Of a DNA stretch of 64,000 nucleotides, positions 1 to 9,382 are shown piece by piece. Position 1 is the first letter of the stretch. Every line of letters starts with the position of its first letter. The translations under genes and the position numbers were made by a program. Source of the DNA: Culex pipiens pallens (taxonomy: Eukaryota > Arthropoda > Insecta > Diptera > Culicidae); assembly GCF_016801865.2 (NCBI RefSeq), contig NC_068939.1, positions 153,208,240-153,272,239 of the forward strand. Direction: 5' to 3'. Under the pieces are notes generated by a model. The model had not been told where the DNA came from. It was given only the letters and a program-made list of their open reading frames with translations, and did not search any database.

Positions 1-340
1 TAACATCAAAACAATCGATATTTTACATAAAAATTGGCTAGAATTTAAGAAAATCGAAACCATAAATTTCGGCTTTGCCTTCCCGGTGCTTCGGACGCCT
101 ATGAAATATTTCAAGTGAAATGTTTCGCATTTTTGGTAAACTTATAATTTTATTGTATTTAATTGTTTTGGCATTAACTACAGCGTTCAAACAAACTTTG
201 AATAAAAGTTGATGTTGGAATTCATCAAATAACACAGTTTTGACATTCATAATGCGAACTTATATTCAAATAATTGATAAAACAAGATGAAGTGTCCGGG
301 TTTCGAAGCGTCCGGGAATTCGAATCATGACGTTACTGGC
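1..340. repeat. Direct repeat, copy A (partner at 1501-1835)
   Basis: The segment starting TAACATCAAAACAATCGATA reappears in the same orientation about 1.5 kb downstream with scattered substitutions and small indels. Both copies end in a stretch containing GTCCGGGTTTCGAAG followed by AATCATGACGTT. The window edge cuts the upstream side, so the true left boundary is unknown. No coding potential is recognised. Confidence 0.85.
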
Positions 341-1060
341 CATGAAAATGGCCATTACGACAGTGGTGGCCACAAACTGGAGTGGCAGGTGCCCTTATTG
401 AGGATTCCCCCGGGGGAACATTTATGACAATCAGCGATGGCAGAATCATCATCAAAAGAAAATCTTATGACGCTCGTCAAGAGAAAAATCGGACGGAAAT
501 TTGGCTCTCCTCTCTCGCGCACGAAAGATCGGTAATAGGAATCTAAAAAAATCATCAGCTTGATTATTCGGCGCAACATCTATTTCACTACTATACATGC
601 GGTGTAACGTCGCACGTCGAAAAATAACCTGTCACTTTTTGTAGATGGGCAATGTGTATTAACAAAACGAAATAAATAATTGTAAGTGGTGCTAACAAGG
701 AAATTCACAACAAAAAATCATCAACAGATTGATTTGCTTCGAGAAGTTCGGAAACGATTTTGTTTTGCGTCCTCTCTCTTTCGCGGGTGCATAACGTCAT
801 GATTCGAAATCCGGACACTCAGTAGAATATCATTTTTGTTACAGCTGACAAAAATTCATGTAATAAGTTGGAAATGTAGAAATATCATCAGGATGTAGTA
901 TAAACATTCAGTTTAAAGAAAATTCATGCAAAATATGTCTTTTGTAACAATTTTTCATCAGAATTTGAAAATTAAAAATACTTGTTGTACTTTGAATCCC
1001 GGACACTGATAAAGCTGATTCAAAATCCGGACAATTTTGCTTCAAATTCCGGACACTCGA
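290..1060. repeat. Region with repeated CCGGACA motifs
   Basis: The motif TCCGGACAC or its complement GTGTCCGG occurs near 293, 310, 808, 995, 1029 and 1048, usually next to TTCGAA or GAATTC, and again near 1795 in copy B of the flanking direct repeat. The stretch AATTCGAATCATGACGTT near 317 is mirrored in inverted orientation near 795. This looks like decayed transposon DNA with inverted subrepeats. No gene is visible. Confidence 0.5.
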
Positions 1061-1096
1061 TTTTGTTTTTGAATCGCACAAATTTGGACTGAAATA

Positions 1097-1462
1097 CACA
1101 GCAAATAATGTAGTAATCCAGCTGCGTGTAAAAGGCCTGGGTGTAAAATAAGTTTTGCATTATTTTATGAAATTCTGTGTAATATTACACCCTGAAATAT
1201 GTAGCCCATCAGTATGTGAAACCTACTTAACCGAAATGTCAAGCTCACATATACGTTTATCCTTTCCATATTTCATCGGTCTGATGGCCGAGCGGGCTAA
1301 GGCGCCAGTCCTTACTGTAGGTGCTGGGTTTGAGTCCCGATGGTTGCAATTTTTTTGTTTTTACAAAAATTGTACATGCAGCGTGTAATATTAAGAGTCT
1401 TTTTTGACTAAGGTGATGTGCATGCTTTTGCATGCGATTTTACCATTGGATTTTTTGCTGTG
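1097..1462 (+). mobile_element. TA-flanked MITE carrying a tRNA-like Pol III cassette, copy 1
   Basis: The element opens with CACAGCAAATAATG, closes with TTTTTTGCTGTG, and has TA on both sides (1095-1096 and 1463-1464). A second copy at 33596-33963 has the same termini, the same TA flanks and the same interior. Between the ends lie a GTGTAAAAGGCCTGGGTGTAAAA segment, a tRNA-like body (see 1278-1350), and a perfect GCATGC-TTTT-GCATGC hairpin near the right end. It encodes no transposase, so it would depend on an enzyme supplied elsewhere. The TA duplication fits a Tc1/mariner-like source, which is an inference. Confidence 0.85.
1278..1350 (+). ncRNA. tRNA-Leu-like Pol III cassette inside a MITE
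   Basis: There is an A-box match, TGGCCGAGCGGG, then the Leu-like run CTAAGGCGCCAG, and a B-box match, GGTTTGAGTCC. A run of seven T directly after the body would stop RNA polymerase III. The acceptor ends (GGTCTGA and GGTTGCA) do not pair and the anticodon stem is broken, so it is not a working tRNA gene. Transcription is inferred from the promoter boxes and terminator only. Confidence 0.7.
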
Positions 1463-1500
1463 TATTAGTGAATGGCATTCTTTAGGCCTCAAATAAGCTG

Positions 1501-1835
1501 TTAACATCAAAACAATCGATATTTTATATACAAATTTTCTTGAATTTAAGGAAATCAGAACCATAAATTTCTGCTTTGCCCTTCCGGTGCTTCGGACGCA
1601 TACGAAATATTTCAGTGAAATGTTTCACATTTTTGGTAAACTTATAATTTTATTTTATTTAATTGTTTTAGCATTAACTACAGCGTTCAAACAAACTTTA
1701 AATGAAGGTTGATGTTAGAATTCATCAAATAACACAGTTTTGACATTCATAATGCGAACTTATATCTAAATAATTGATAAAACAAGATGAGGTGTCCGGG
1801 TTTCGAAGCTACCACGAATTCTAATCATGACGTTA
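1501..1835. repeat. Direct repeat, copy B (partner at 1-340)
   Basis: Same-orientation duplicate of the sequence at the start of the window, diverged by scattered substitutions. Homology fades after AATCATGACGTTATAG. With copy A it brackets the 1.2 kb segment that contains the tRNA-bearing MITE. Confidence 0.85.
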
Positions 1836-2332
1836 TAGTTCGCAAGCGAAACAGATCTTTTTGCGATTATTCCATCCCAATTTTGCACTCCAATCTATCA
1901 AACAAAATAACATAAACTGATTAGCCATTTCACTAACAATCCAAAACATCATTAATCCCATTTAAAATATGTGGTCCTATGAATTTCGGTTATGTCTCTG
2001 ACATACCATCTTGTACTTTTTTTATTAAAGAAAGATTCAGTTGTCCACATGGTATCCAAAAATCTTAGCCTGAAATATCGATTTTAAACGTTTACAAAAA
2101 TTTGATTATTATCATTATTCGAATTTTATTGAATCCTCCAGGCAACAAAATGGAAAATCTGGCTCTTTCTTTTGAGAGCATAAATTTTACAGGGTATTTA
2201 GTTCTTAAAGAATCTTGCCAACTGTAATCTTACAATATTATTCATTTAAATTTGTTCAGTGCCCTCCTCGAGCTTTGAACTGAAATAAGCTGAATTATAT
2301 ACAATAATTTAACAAGAACTTTTCAAATTTCC
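1836..2332. other. AT-rich intergenic, nothing recognised
   Basis: This stretch separates the duplicated repeat from the 3' end of the LRR gene. I see no repeat family, RNA gene or credible reading frame. Confidence 0.5.
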
Positions 2333-2338
2333 TTTATT
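2333..2338 (-). promoter_or_regulatory. Polyadenylation signal of the LRR gene
   Basis: On the minus strand this reads AATAAA, only six bases beyond the TGA stop of the LRR gene, so the 3' UTR would be very short. Confidence 0.65.
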
Positions 2339-2344
2339 TTCCAA

Positions 2345-3751
2345 TCACGGATTACACTTGATACCGTCCACATTGGGCTCGTGGGCCACAAACTCCCGCC
2401 CGTCGAGCACGAGCTTGAAGATGGCCAGCAGGTCCACCAAATCCGAGCACCGAATCGGGTTGTGCTGGATGCCAAAGTTTTGCAGACTCTTGTTCCGCTT
2501 CAGGTGGCTCGTGTTGACGTAAGCGATCCGGTTTCCATGCAGCAGCAACGTCCGCAGGTACTTGAGCGGAACAAACACCAGATAGTTGACGTCGCTGATT
2601 TCGTTGTAGGACAGGTCTATCTCGTCGATCAGGTCGTACTTGCGGATTGAGAACGTTCCGAATTCTACGTGGGAGATTTGATTGTGGCGCAGGTTTATGA
2701 AGTTGACCGAGGAGAGGTCGGCGAAGATTCCGAGGGGGAGGATAGCGATTTCGTTGTTTGACAAGTCCAGGGTAGTCAGCAGATCCAGGTTTGAAAAAAC
2801 GTTCAAGGGAAGGCCTTCGAAGGTGAAGTTCATGTGAGTCATGATGAGGGTGTGCAACGTGTGAAGATTCTTGAGAAATTCAAAGTTTCTCAATTGGCCG
2901 TTTTTGGACAGAATCAAGGTTCCAAGCTCCGATTTGTTGTAGAACGCGGATGGCCCAATACCGATCAGCTTGTTGTCGCTCAGATCTACCTGGTCAACCA
3001 CCATGAAGGAGTTGTTTTCCACTATTGAAATGTTGTTACTCGATAAATCTATCGATAATTGATGCCGTTTCTCGACTTCTGGGTCGATTGGCCGGAAGTA
3101 TACCACAAGCGAACCTGACAATATCCTCGTGATGAGATTCTTGCTGAGGTCTAGCTTCTCCAAACTTTCGAGCTTGCTGAAGATTCCAACTGGGATCTTG
3201 GTGATTTTATTGTCTCGCAAAACCAACTGTTTCAGCTGCTTCATCCCGGCGAATATGTCAGCGTCCACGAACTCCAAATCAAGCTTCATTTCCGCCATCC
3301 GCAGCTCCACCAACCCGGTAAGCTTCCGAACAACGCTCAGCTCTTTCAACAACGGATTACCGCTCAAGGTCAGCGTCAGCAGTTCCTCCGGCCACTCGAA
3401 GGCCTTCGCCGAAAAGTCCCTCAGCCGGTTGTACGACACATCCAAGTGCTTCACCGTGGCAAACGTCTTCTCGCCAATCCGCACCAGGTTAATGCCCTTC
3501 GCTTGGACCGACTTGACAAACGGAATCTTGGGCATCGTGTGGATGTGCGAGTCGAAGAACTCGATACTGTCGCTGGACTCCCCACCGTACACGTCCTTGT
3601 AGCGGTCATCCTCGGAGGCGAAGATGTTCTTCAGGTAGCAAACCCGGTTTACCGTTTCACAGTTTAGCCTCAGCAGTGCGTTCGGAATCGACGCGAAAGT
3701 AGGGGATTCGTACAGAACGAACGCAAATAGAACCGCTTGAAGCACTTTCAT
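2345..3751 (-). CDS. Secreted leucine-rich repeat protein (coil-less LRIM-like)
   Basis: A single-exon 468-residue protein. Residues 1 to about 20 form a signal peptide (hydrophobic core VLFAFVLY, small residues before SIPN). About a dozen LRRs follow from roughly residue 100 to 425, with clear LxxLxLSxNxI cores such as LEKLDLSKNLI and LTTLDLSNNEI. Cysteine pairs cap both ends of the repeat domain: C31/C38 before it and C435/C466 after it. There is no second membrane segment and no C-terminal coiled coil, so it is probably secreted into haemolymph or matrix. Mosquito leucine-rich immune proteins have this signal-Cys-LRR-Cys plan, and the coil-less subgroup lacks the coiled coil; others of similar build are unrelated extracellular LRR proteins. 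The start is the first ATG before the signal peptide. It is divergently placed against the P450 gene. Ligand and pathway cannot be read from sequence. Confidence 0.85.
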   Translation of the reverse strand: MKVLQAVLFAFVLYESPTFASIPNALLRLNCETVNRVCYLKNIFASEDDRYKDVYGGESSDSIEFFDSHIHTMPKIPFVKSVQAKGINLVRIGEKTFATVKHLDVSYNRLRDFSAKAFEWPEELLTLTLSGNPLLKELSVVRKLTGLVELRMAEMKLDLEFVDADIFAGMKQLKQLVLRDNKITKIPVGIFSKLESLEKLDLSKNLITRILSGSLVVYFRPIDPEVEKRHQLSIDLSSNNISIVENNSFMVVDQVDLSDNKLIGIGPSAFYNKSELGTLILSKNGQLRNFEFLKNLHTLHTLIMTHMNFTFEGLPLNVFSNLDLLTTLDLSNNEIAILPLGIFADLSSVNFINLRHNQISHVEFGTFSIRKYDLIDEIDLSYNEISDVNYLVFVPLKYLRTLLLHGNRIAYVNTSHLKRNKSLQNFGIQHNPIRCSDLVDLLAIFKLVLDGREFVAHEPNVDGIKCNP

Positions 3752-4472
3752 TATGACTATTGAGGGGTGATGTAAGCATTAGAACGATGCTGTGAGCGTT
3801 ATCAGTGCAGCTGGACCGCGACGGAATGAGTGAAGGCTGATAAAAGAAGTTGGTTCTTCGTAGTCATGCTCTGAAATCACAACAAATCTCAAATAGATTT
3901 AAGGTTTGTTTCGCACAGCTTCCATACTAAACATGCTACGAAAAAATGTCAACTTAAAATTGTAGAATAGTTCGGTAAACTGAAAACTATGAAATTTGCT
4001 GAAATCTTACTGAAAATCAGTAATGAAATTCATTATATTGTTTGACAGATGGTCTAAACCGATCAAAACTTTATCGATTGTTCAACTACCGATTTCGGTT
4101 AAGAAATCTAAGTGTGTAAGGATTCCGTGTAAGCCACTAAAACAAATTCAAATTCAACTTAGCAACATGACTCGACAAGAAGCACCTAACTTGCAATTGT
4201 GCGGCTTGGTAATTATGTCACACGTCGACCTAATGCAAAACTTAGCTGACAAAACCCAAAGCTGTTGAACATTTTGGTCATGCTGTTTGTAACCCTAAAC
4301 TTGTAAGCTTGCGTTGTTCGTTTACCGCTATCTAGAAAGGACGCCCAAATTCCCTGGGTGAACGTGCCCCAGAATGTAAACTGAGCATTTCTTGCCAAGC
4401 CTAAACCCTACACGAGCCCTAGTTCGCGTTGGTCTTACGTTTCGTTCAGTTGTCCGAATTAGGCAGTTCAAA
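3752..4472. promoter_or_regulatory. Divergent intergenic region between the LRR and P450 genes
   Basis: About 720 bases separate the two start codons, which point away from each other, so both promoters and 5' UTRs must lie here unless an upstream non-coding exon exists. On the minus strand CTTTTATCA near 3840 is a weak TATA-like match. No TATA box is obvious for the P450. Short reading frames here look like chance. Confidence 0.55.
4446..4450 (+). promoter_or_regulatory. Possible arthropod initiator for the P450 gene
   Basis: TCAGT in the context CGTTCAGTTGTCC matches the arthropod initiator consensus. It lies 22 bases upstream of the chosen P450 start codon, which would give a very short leader. 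It is a five-base match without supporting elements. Confidence 0.3.
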
Positions 4473-6147
4473 ATGATTTTGGTTTTCCTGTCCACCGTGG
4501 GACTTTGGTTTCTGTTTCAATATCTCAAAATCGCGTTCCAGAGTAGATATGCGCGCAAGATTCCCACCATCCGACCGGTCTACCCACTAGTTGGCCACAT
4601 CCCAATCTTCTGGGGCAAAAACACCCGGAAGGCGTTCTGGCTGTACAAGCAGTTTGCCTCCCGCGTCGATCGGCTGGGCAAAATAATGGCAGGTCCGATG
4701 CCGGTGATCGTGATCAACCATCCCGACCTGATGCAGGACATTCTGACGCGGCACGACCTGTACGACAAGCCGTTTTTCTACGACTTTTACGGGCTGGGAT
4801 CGGGACTGATCACCGAGCGGTGTAAGTATGGCTGGTGAGATCGATGGGCGCAGTTGGCTAATGATCACCGAAACTTTAGCTGGTGAGAAGTGGCGCTACC
4901 TGCGACGAATTCTGAACCCAACGTTCAACACGCGCATGCTGAACAACTTCATTCCGATCATGGACTCGCGGACGCAGAGGATGGTGTCCAAAATGGCAAC
5001 GCTGGCGGACCGTCGAACCGACGTCGATCTGCTCGAGTACATTGGAGTCTGTTCGCTGGAGATCGTCTTCTGCACCACGATGGGTCGGAACGCCGATGAG
5101 CTGCGCGGACAGCCCGAGTACATGGAGTGTATTAAAGTGTAAGGTGGTTTTGGCTGTGGATTAAAGACTGGCGTTTCAAGATACGTTTGTTTTCAGCGTA
5201 ATGGAAATGGTTGGCAGACGTATTATGAATGCAAACTACATGGTGAACGCACTGTACAGACTGACAGGCACGTACAAGGTGGAACAGAAGGCCCGTGAAG
5301 TGTGCAAGAGATTTACGAAACAGATAATCGACAGTAGAAGGGAGGAGCTCGATAAGGAACAAAACGTGACCGTTAAAGATGATGAGTTCCATAGACGTTC
5401 GTTGAACTTCCTCGATCAAATTCTGATGATCAGAAAGGACGATGGAACGGGGTTCACAGACCAGGAGGTTTACTACCACCTTGAAACGATTATATCGGCG
5501 GTAAGTGCATCGTTCAATCATATCATCATTCTTTTTAAATCTCCGGTATCTCTTAGGCAAGTGACACCACGGCCCTTACCGTAGCGAACACGTTGCTCTT
5601 CCTAGCGATGTATCCGGACATCCAAGAAAAAGTCGTGACCGAGCTAAACGAGGTCTTCTTCTCGGAAGCTATCGAGCTCAACCAGGACACCCTAGGTCAG
5701 CTGCGCTACACCGAACAGGTCATCAAGGAGTCCCTCCGTCTGTGCCCCTCAGCGCCAGTTGAAGCTCGGCAAACCTCTTGCGAGATAACCTTGGACGGAG
5801 TTCGCATCCCAAAGGATCAAATCTTGGTCGCCAACTTCTACACCCTGCATCGACGACCCGACTTCTGGGGACCCGACCCGGAACGATTCGATCCGGATCG
5901 GTTCACGCCGGAAGCCGTCCAGCAGCGACATCCGTACGCGTACCTACCGTTCAGTGGAGGTCTGCGCAACTGCATTGGATCACGGCACGCCATGCACACT
6001 TCGAAGATCATGCTGACGCGCATTTTGCAGAATTTCGAGGTTCGAACCGACATGAAGCAATCGGAGATGCGGTTCAAGTTTGAAATAACGCTGAAACTGG
6101 TTGGGCCTCATCGGGTTCGGTTAGTTAGGCGCGGACTGAAGTTGTAG
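4473..6147 (+). CDS. Cytochrome P450, CYP4 clan, CYP325-like
   Basis: Haem monooxygenase of the endoplasmic reticulum. Exons are 4473-4821, 4880-5138, 5197-5500 and 5557-6147, with three GT-AG introns of 58, 58 and 56 bp. The spliced frame is 1503 nt, giving 500 residues, the usual length. Residues 2-18 form the membrane anchor, followed by a proline-rich hinge. Helix C WxxxR is W121/R125, the I-helix oxygen-binding motif is AASDTT (304-309), helix K ExxR is ESLR (362-365), PERF is 412-415, and the haem loop FSGGLRNCIG (436-445) supplies ligand Cys443. The CYP4-family I-helix signature with EVDTFMFEGHDTT is absent. The AASDTTALTVANT segment looks more like the mosquito-expanded CYP325 family, so subfamily is tentative. 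An in-frame ATG at 4392 would add 27 residues before the anchor and is disfavoured. No substrate can be inferred. All key residues are intact, so it looks functional. Confidence 0.92.
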
Positions 6148-6165
6148 AATCAAATTTGTAGTTTA

Positions 6166-6171
6166 AATAAA
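6166..6171 (+). promoter_or_regulatory. Polyadenylation signal of the P450 gene
   Basis: AATAAA lies 18 bases after the TAG stop of the last P450 exon, on the coding strand. Confidence 0.75.
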
Positions 6172-8609
6172 ATCTTCCGTAAACAATTTCCGTGAAGCCA
6201 CTTGACTTTGTTATCCGAACCATTATCACAGTTGGATAATTTCCAACACTAGTTTGTAGTTCGAGTGGTCTGCAAGCACACCATTCCAACTAATGCCCCA
6301 TACAATGTTCAAACAAACCGCGTTTCTAAAGCCTTTATCGTTATCATAGTGCAGCATTCCAAGTTCAAACATGCAATTTGTTCATTAGATTGCACAGCGG
6401 TTGGGCTAAATGTTTATCCCTCAATTAACAGCGATAGCATAGCAATTGCACTCACTCAATGCACTGATTGCTGGCAGATAATTGCACCCCCTTCAAATGT
6501 TTGGAGTTTTTCAAAATGCAGTTTGCTAATCATAGAATTTAATAATTACGGCGTTGCCAGCGTAGTAACTCGACCGTTTATTCACGTCCAAAAGTGCAGC
6601 TGGAAATCGATTACAGTAATTTATTGAAAAATCAATTTGAATTCAACATTTGTGCCCAACCCATACGGCATTGAGCACTGAGTGACTTAGTAAAAAAGTA
6701 GTGAAAATTTGCATTTTTTTCGATCCATCCGTGATTCGAAAAAAAAACTTCCCCTCGAATAAATAATTTAACTACAATTTTCGCACCGAGTTGTCGGTGG
6801 CAACCACGCGCTGGCGCTGGCTTTGTACTGTCACCATTACACACGTGTGAATGCGCACAAGGTTGAAACGTGCGACAATTTATGCACGTTCGCAACGAAA
6901 TACCCAGCATATATCCCATTAGAGGCAATAGGAAAAAGAAGCCAGCACTGACTGGTACTATTGGTCACTACCAGGAAACCGACAGGTGATACAGCCCGGT
7001 TAGCAGATATATCCCCGATATCCCTGGTAACGTAACGACCACTCTGACCACTTCAGCCCCCCCAAAACTCGGTAGAGTGTAGCCAATTCCCCACGGCTGG
7101 GTGGCTTTTGGGAATTGTACTAGGGACACACACTGGCTCTAGCGCTCTTTGCGTTCGGTATTACGTATGTAAAAATATTCCAACCTGGCAGCCATCGATC
7201 GACGACTCTGAACCGAGGCTGAATAACAGGGATCATTTCTGCTTGCTAATTTATATTTTGTTAAAAATATATGTATGAAATGCAAAAGTGACTTTTTAGC
7301 TATTCTGTCGTTGATTCGAGTAATTAATTTTTTTTTTATTGTGCGAAATTTTTTGTAATGTCATTCCGTTGTGAAACTAATTTCTTTTCATTTGTCCTTC
7401 TGCAGAATCAAAATCCCCCTTTGAGTTCTGAAAAGGTCAACATTTCAGAACAGTTAAAAGTTAGACTTTTCTACACTCATCATGACAGCATCTTGAAGCC
7501 AACATCATTCCTAAATCACAAACTGGTGAAGCCGATTAAACTTCATTTTTCATTTCTAAGGATCTTCTTATCGCGGCTCGTAGCAAAAAAATTAATGTGG
7601 AGTTGTCAATGCTTGAAAAGGGATATAGCACTGAATGGGACTGCTCGATATTCGATAGAACTTTCTGTCAGCGATCATTTCCCAAAACGATATTTGATCG
7701 CTGACACACAACGCCTATCATGATCGTCATTGCTTGGCGACGGTCAGTGAATGTAAACACGAAGACGAAACGAACGAAAAATGAGCACCACTCAAGCAGC
7801 CGCCCGAACGAGACAACGTGCTCTTTCTCTTTCTCTCGTTTTTGTCTCTCTCTTCCTAATGTGTGCTGCGTGGTGACAGGAGTCATATGATAGCTATCAT
7901 TGGAGAGATGATCGGAATCTCGGTTGATTGTCAAACGATCGCTCTCTAAGCGATTTTTTCCTGGAGGGAAGTCGATGATTGTGTGATTGACTTTGCGTAG
8001 CACTCATTCCTTTGTATGTGAAACGAACGAAAGTAGAATGTAAAAATCAGGTTGTCGTGGTGAAGACGATTGGAGTGTTCTGTCAGCTATCACCATTAAA
8101 GTCGAAATTTCGCAAGCTCTGCTTGCTATCGACCTATTTATCGTCTGCAAAATCCAAACTTCGTAAGTTACTGTATTTTTTTAAATCTGCATTCAAAAAC
8201 TCGAGCTATGGCGTCAATATGGTGCTGTCTTCTCGTATCATCATAACGACCTTTTGTTAATTAAATTATTTTGAAAAAAAGTTAGTTAGTTTAACAATTT
8301 TCGAAAACTTAAAGATAAAAATAAAGATAAATAAATAAATCAAAAAAGAATAAAGTAATTGAGTAACGAGTTATCGATTTTCTCTGCTTAAAAACTAAAT
8401 CGACCTTTTTTCTTTTTTATTAGCATTTTGAAATTTTACGCTTTCAAATCAATCAATGTGCTTGGAAAAAATGTGTAATAAGAAAATCAACAAATGGATT
8501 TTAAGATAGCCTCAGGTCCTTTGAATGCATCCTGGTATAATATATTTTATTGAACAAAAATAAAACATAAATCTAGAGTTTTTTTTTATTGAAAAGGTCC
8601 TAAGGTTCA
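6172..8609. other. Intergenic, with a GC-richer island and a CT-rich segment
   Basis: No gene or repeat family is recognised. About 6790-7240 is GC-richer and looks single-copy, while 8260-8600 is AT-rich. Between 7660 and 8030 lie several GATCG/CGATC motifs and a polypyrimidine run (CTCTTTCTCTTTCTCTCG then GTCTCTCTCTTCC near 7820-7856), which resembles a cluster of GAGA-factor sites. Short frames here do not resemble proteins I know. Confidence 0.45.
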
Positions 8610-9382
8610 TTCCACCTGAAGTGTGCAAGAAAAAATGCAAATTTGAAAATTACCATCTCCGATTCTGCTCAAATTTGGCAGAGCTGTTGAGACTATCAAA
8701 ACATGCAAAAATCCCGAATTTCATCCAAATCGGACAACCCCCTCCATTTTTGTACCCTCCCAAAAAATCGACTTTTCGGCGATTTTTGAGCGAAACCGCT
8801 ATCTTCAAACGACGATAACTCAGGAACCACAAATCTTAGAGGGTCGGTCTTAGACTCAATTTTGAAGGAAATTGGACGTAGAATCCATTGCCGTGATCAA
8901 AATTTAGATTAAAATATTTGTTCTACCTGTATTACGCAATTGAAAACTTTAAATGGCCGTACCTCAAAACAGCCCTATTTATTTTTTAAATTTGACCTCA
9001 ACATCGCATTCCCCGGCCAATTTTACATAAGAATCACTTATCGACAGAAAGGAATATGTTTCGTTCCAGAGATATCGAATTTTAAAGTTTTGAGTATTTG
9101 AGATTACCTAAATTAGCTTTATTCGTCGCATCTGCTAGAAGCACACGGGCGCGCTGATCAATAACTGCTACCTGGTGTTCTGTAAGATGAATTATATTTA
9201 CAGTTTTATACGATTTTGAGATAATCAATATCAAAAATGGAGGGAGTGGTCCGATTTGGATGAAATTCGGAATTTTTGCATTTGATTTGATTGAGATTGA
9301 GTTTTGATAGTCTCAACAGCTCTGCCAAATTTGAGCAGAATCGGAGATGGTAATTTTCAAATGCGGTTCCGCTTCAGGTGGA
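8610..9382. mobile_element. Foldback element with ~140-150 bp inverted arms
   Basis: The left arm, 8610-8748 (from TTCCACCTGAAG to CCCCCTCCATTTTTG), returns inverted at 9232-9382. The right arm carries about 20 extra bases near 9280. The ~480 bp between the arms has no coding frame. The structure would fold into a long hairpin. No clear target duplication was found, so the exact ends are approximate. Confidence 0.8.

Noticed and set aside
1278..1350. Functional tRNA-Leu gene
   Set aside because: The acceptor stem does not pair, the anticodon stem is broken, and the same body recurs as part of a mobile element.
1155..1388. 77-codon frame with an 84-codon relative at 33654-33908
   Set aside because: The similarity is explained by both lying in copies of the tRNA-bearing MITE. 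The frame runs straight through the tRNA-like body.
1..1835. Solo LTR pair of a retrovirus-like element
   Set aside because: The repeats lack TG...CA ends, primer-binding site, polypurine tract or any gag/pol frame between them.
2381..3667. Plus-strand frames of up to 157 codons opposite the LRR gene
   Set aside because: They are antisense shadows of the LRR repeats, without their own motifs.
6265..6627. 120-codon frame just downstream of the P450 gene
   Set aside because: It lies after the poly(A) signal, has no family resemblance, and its composition is that of AT-rich non-coding DNA.
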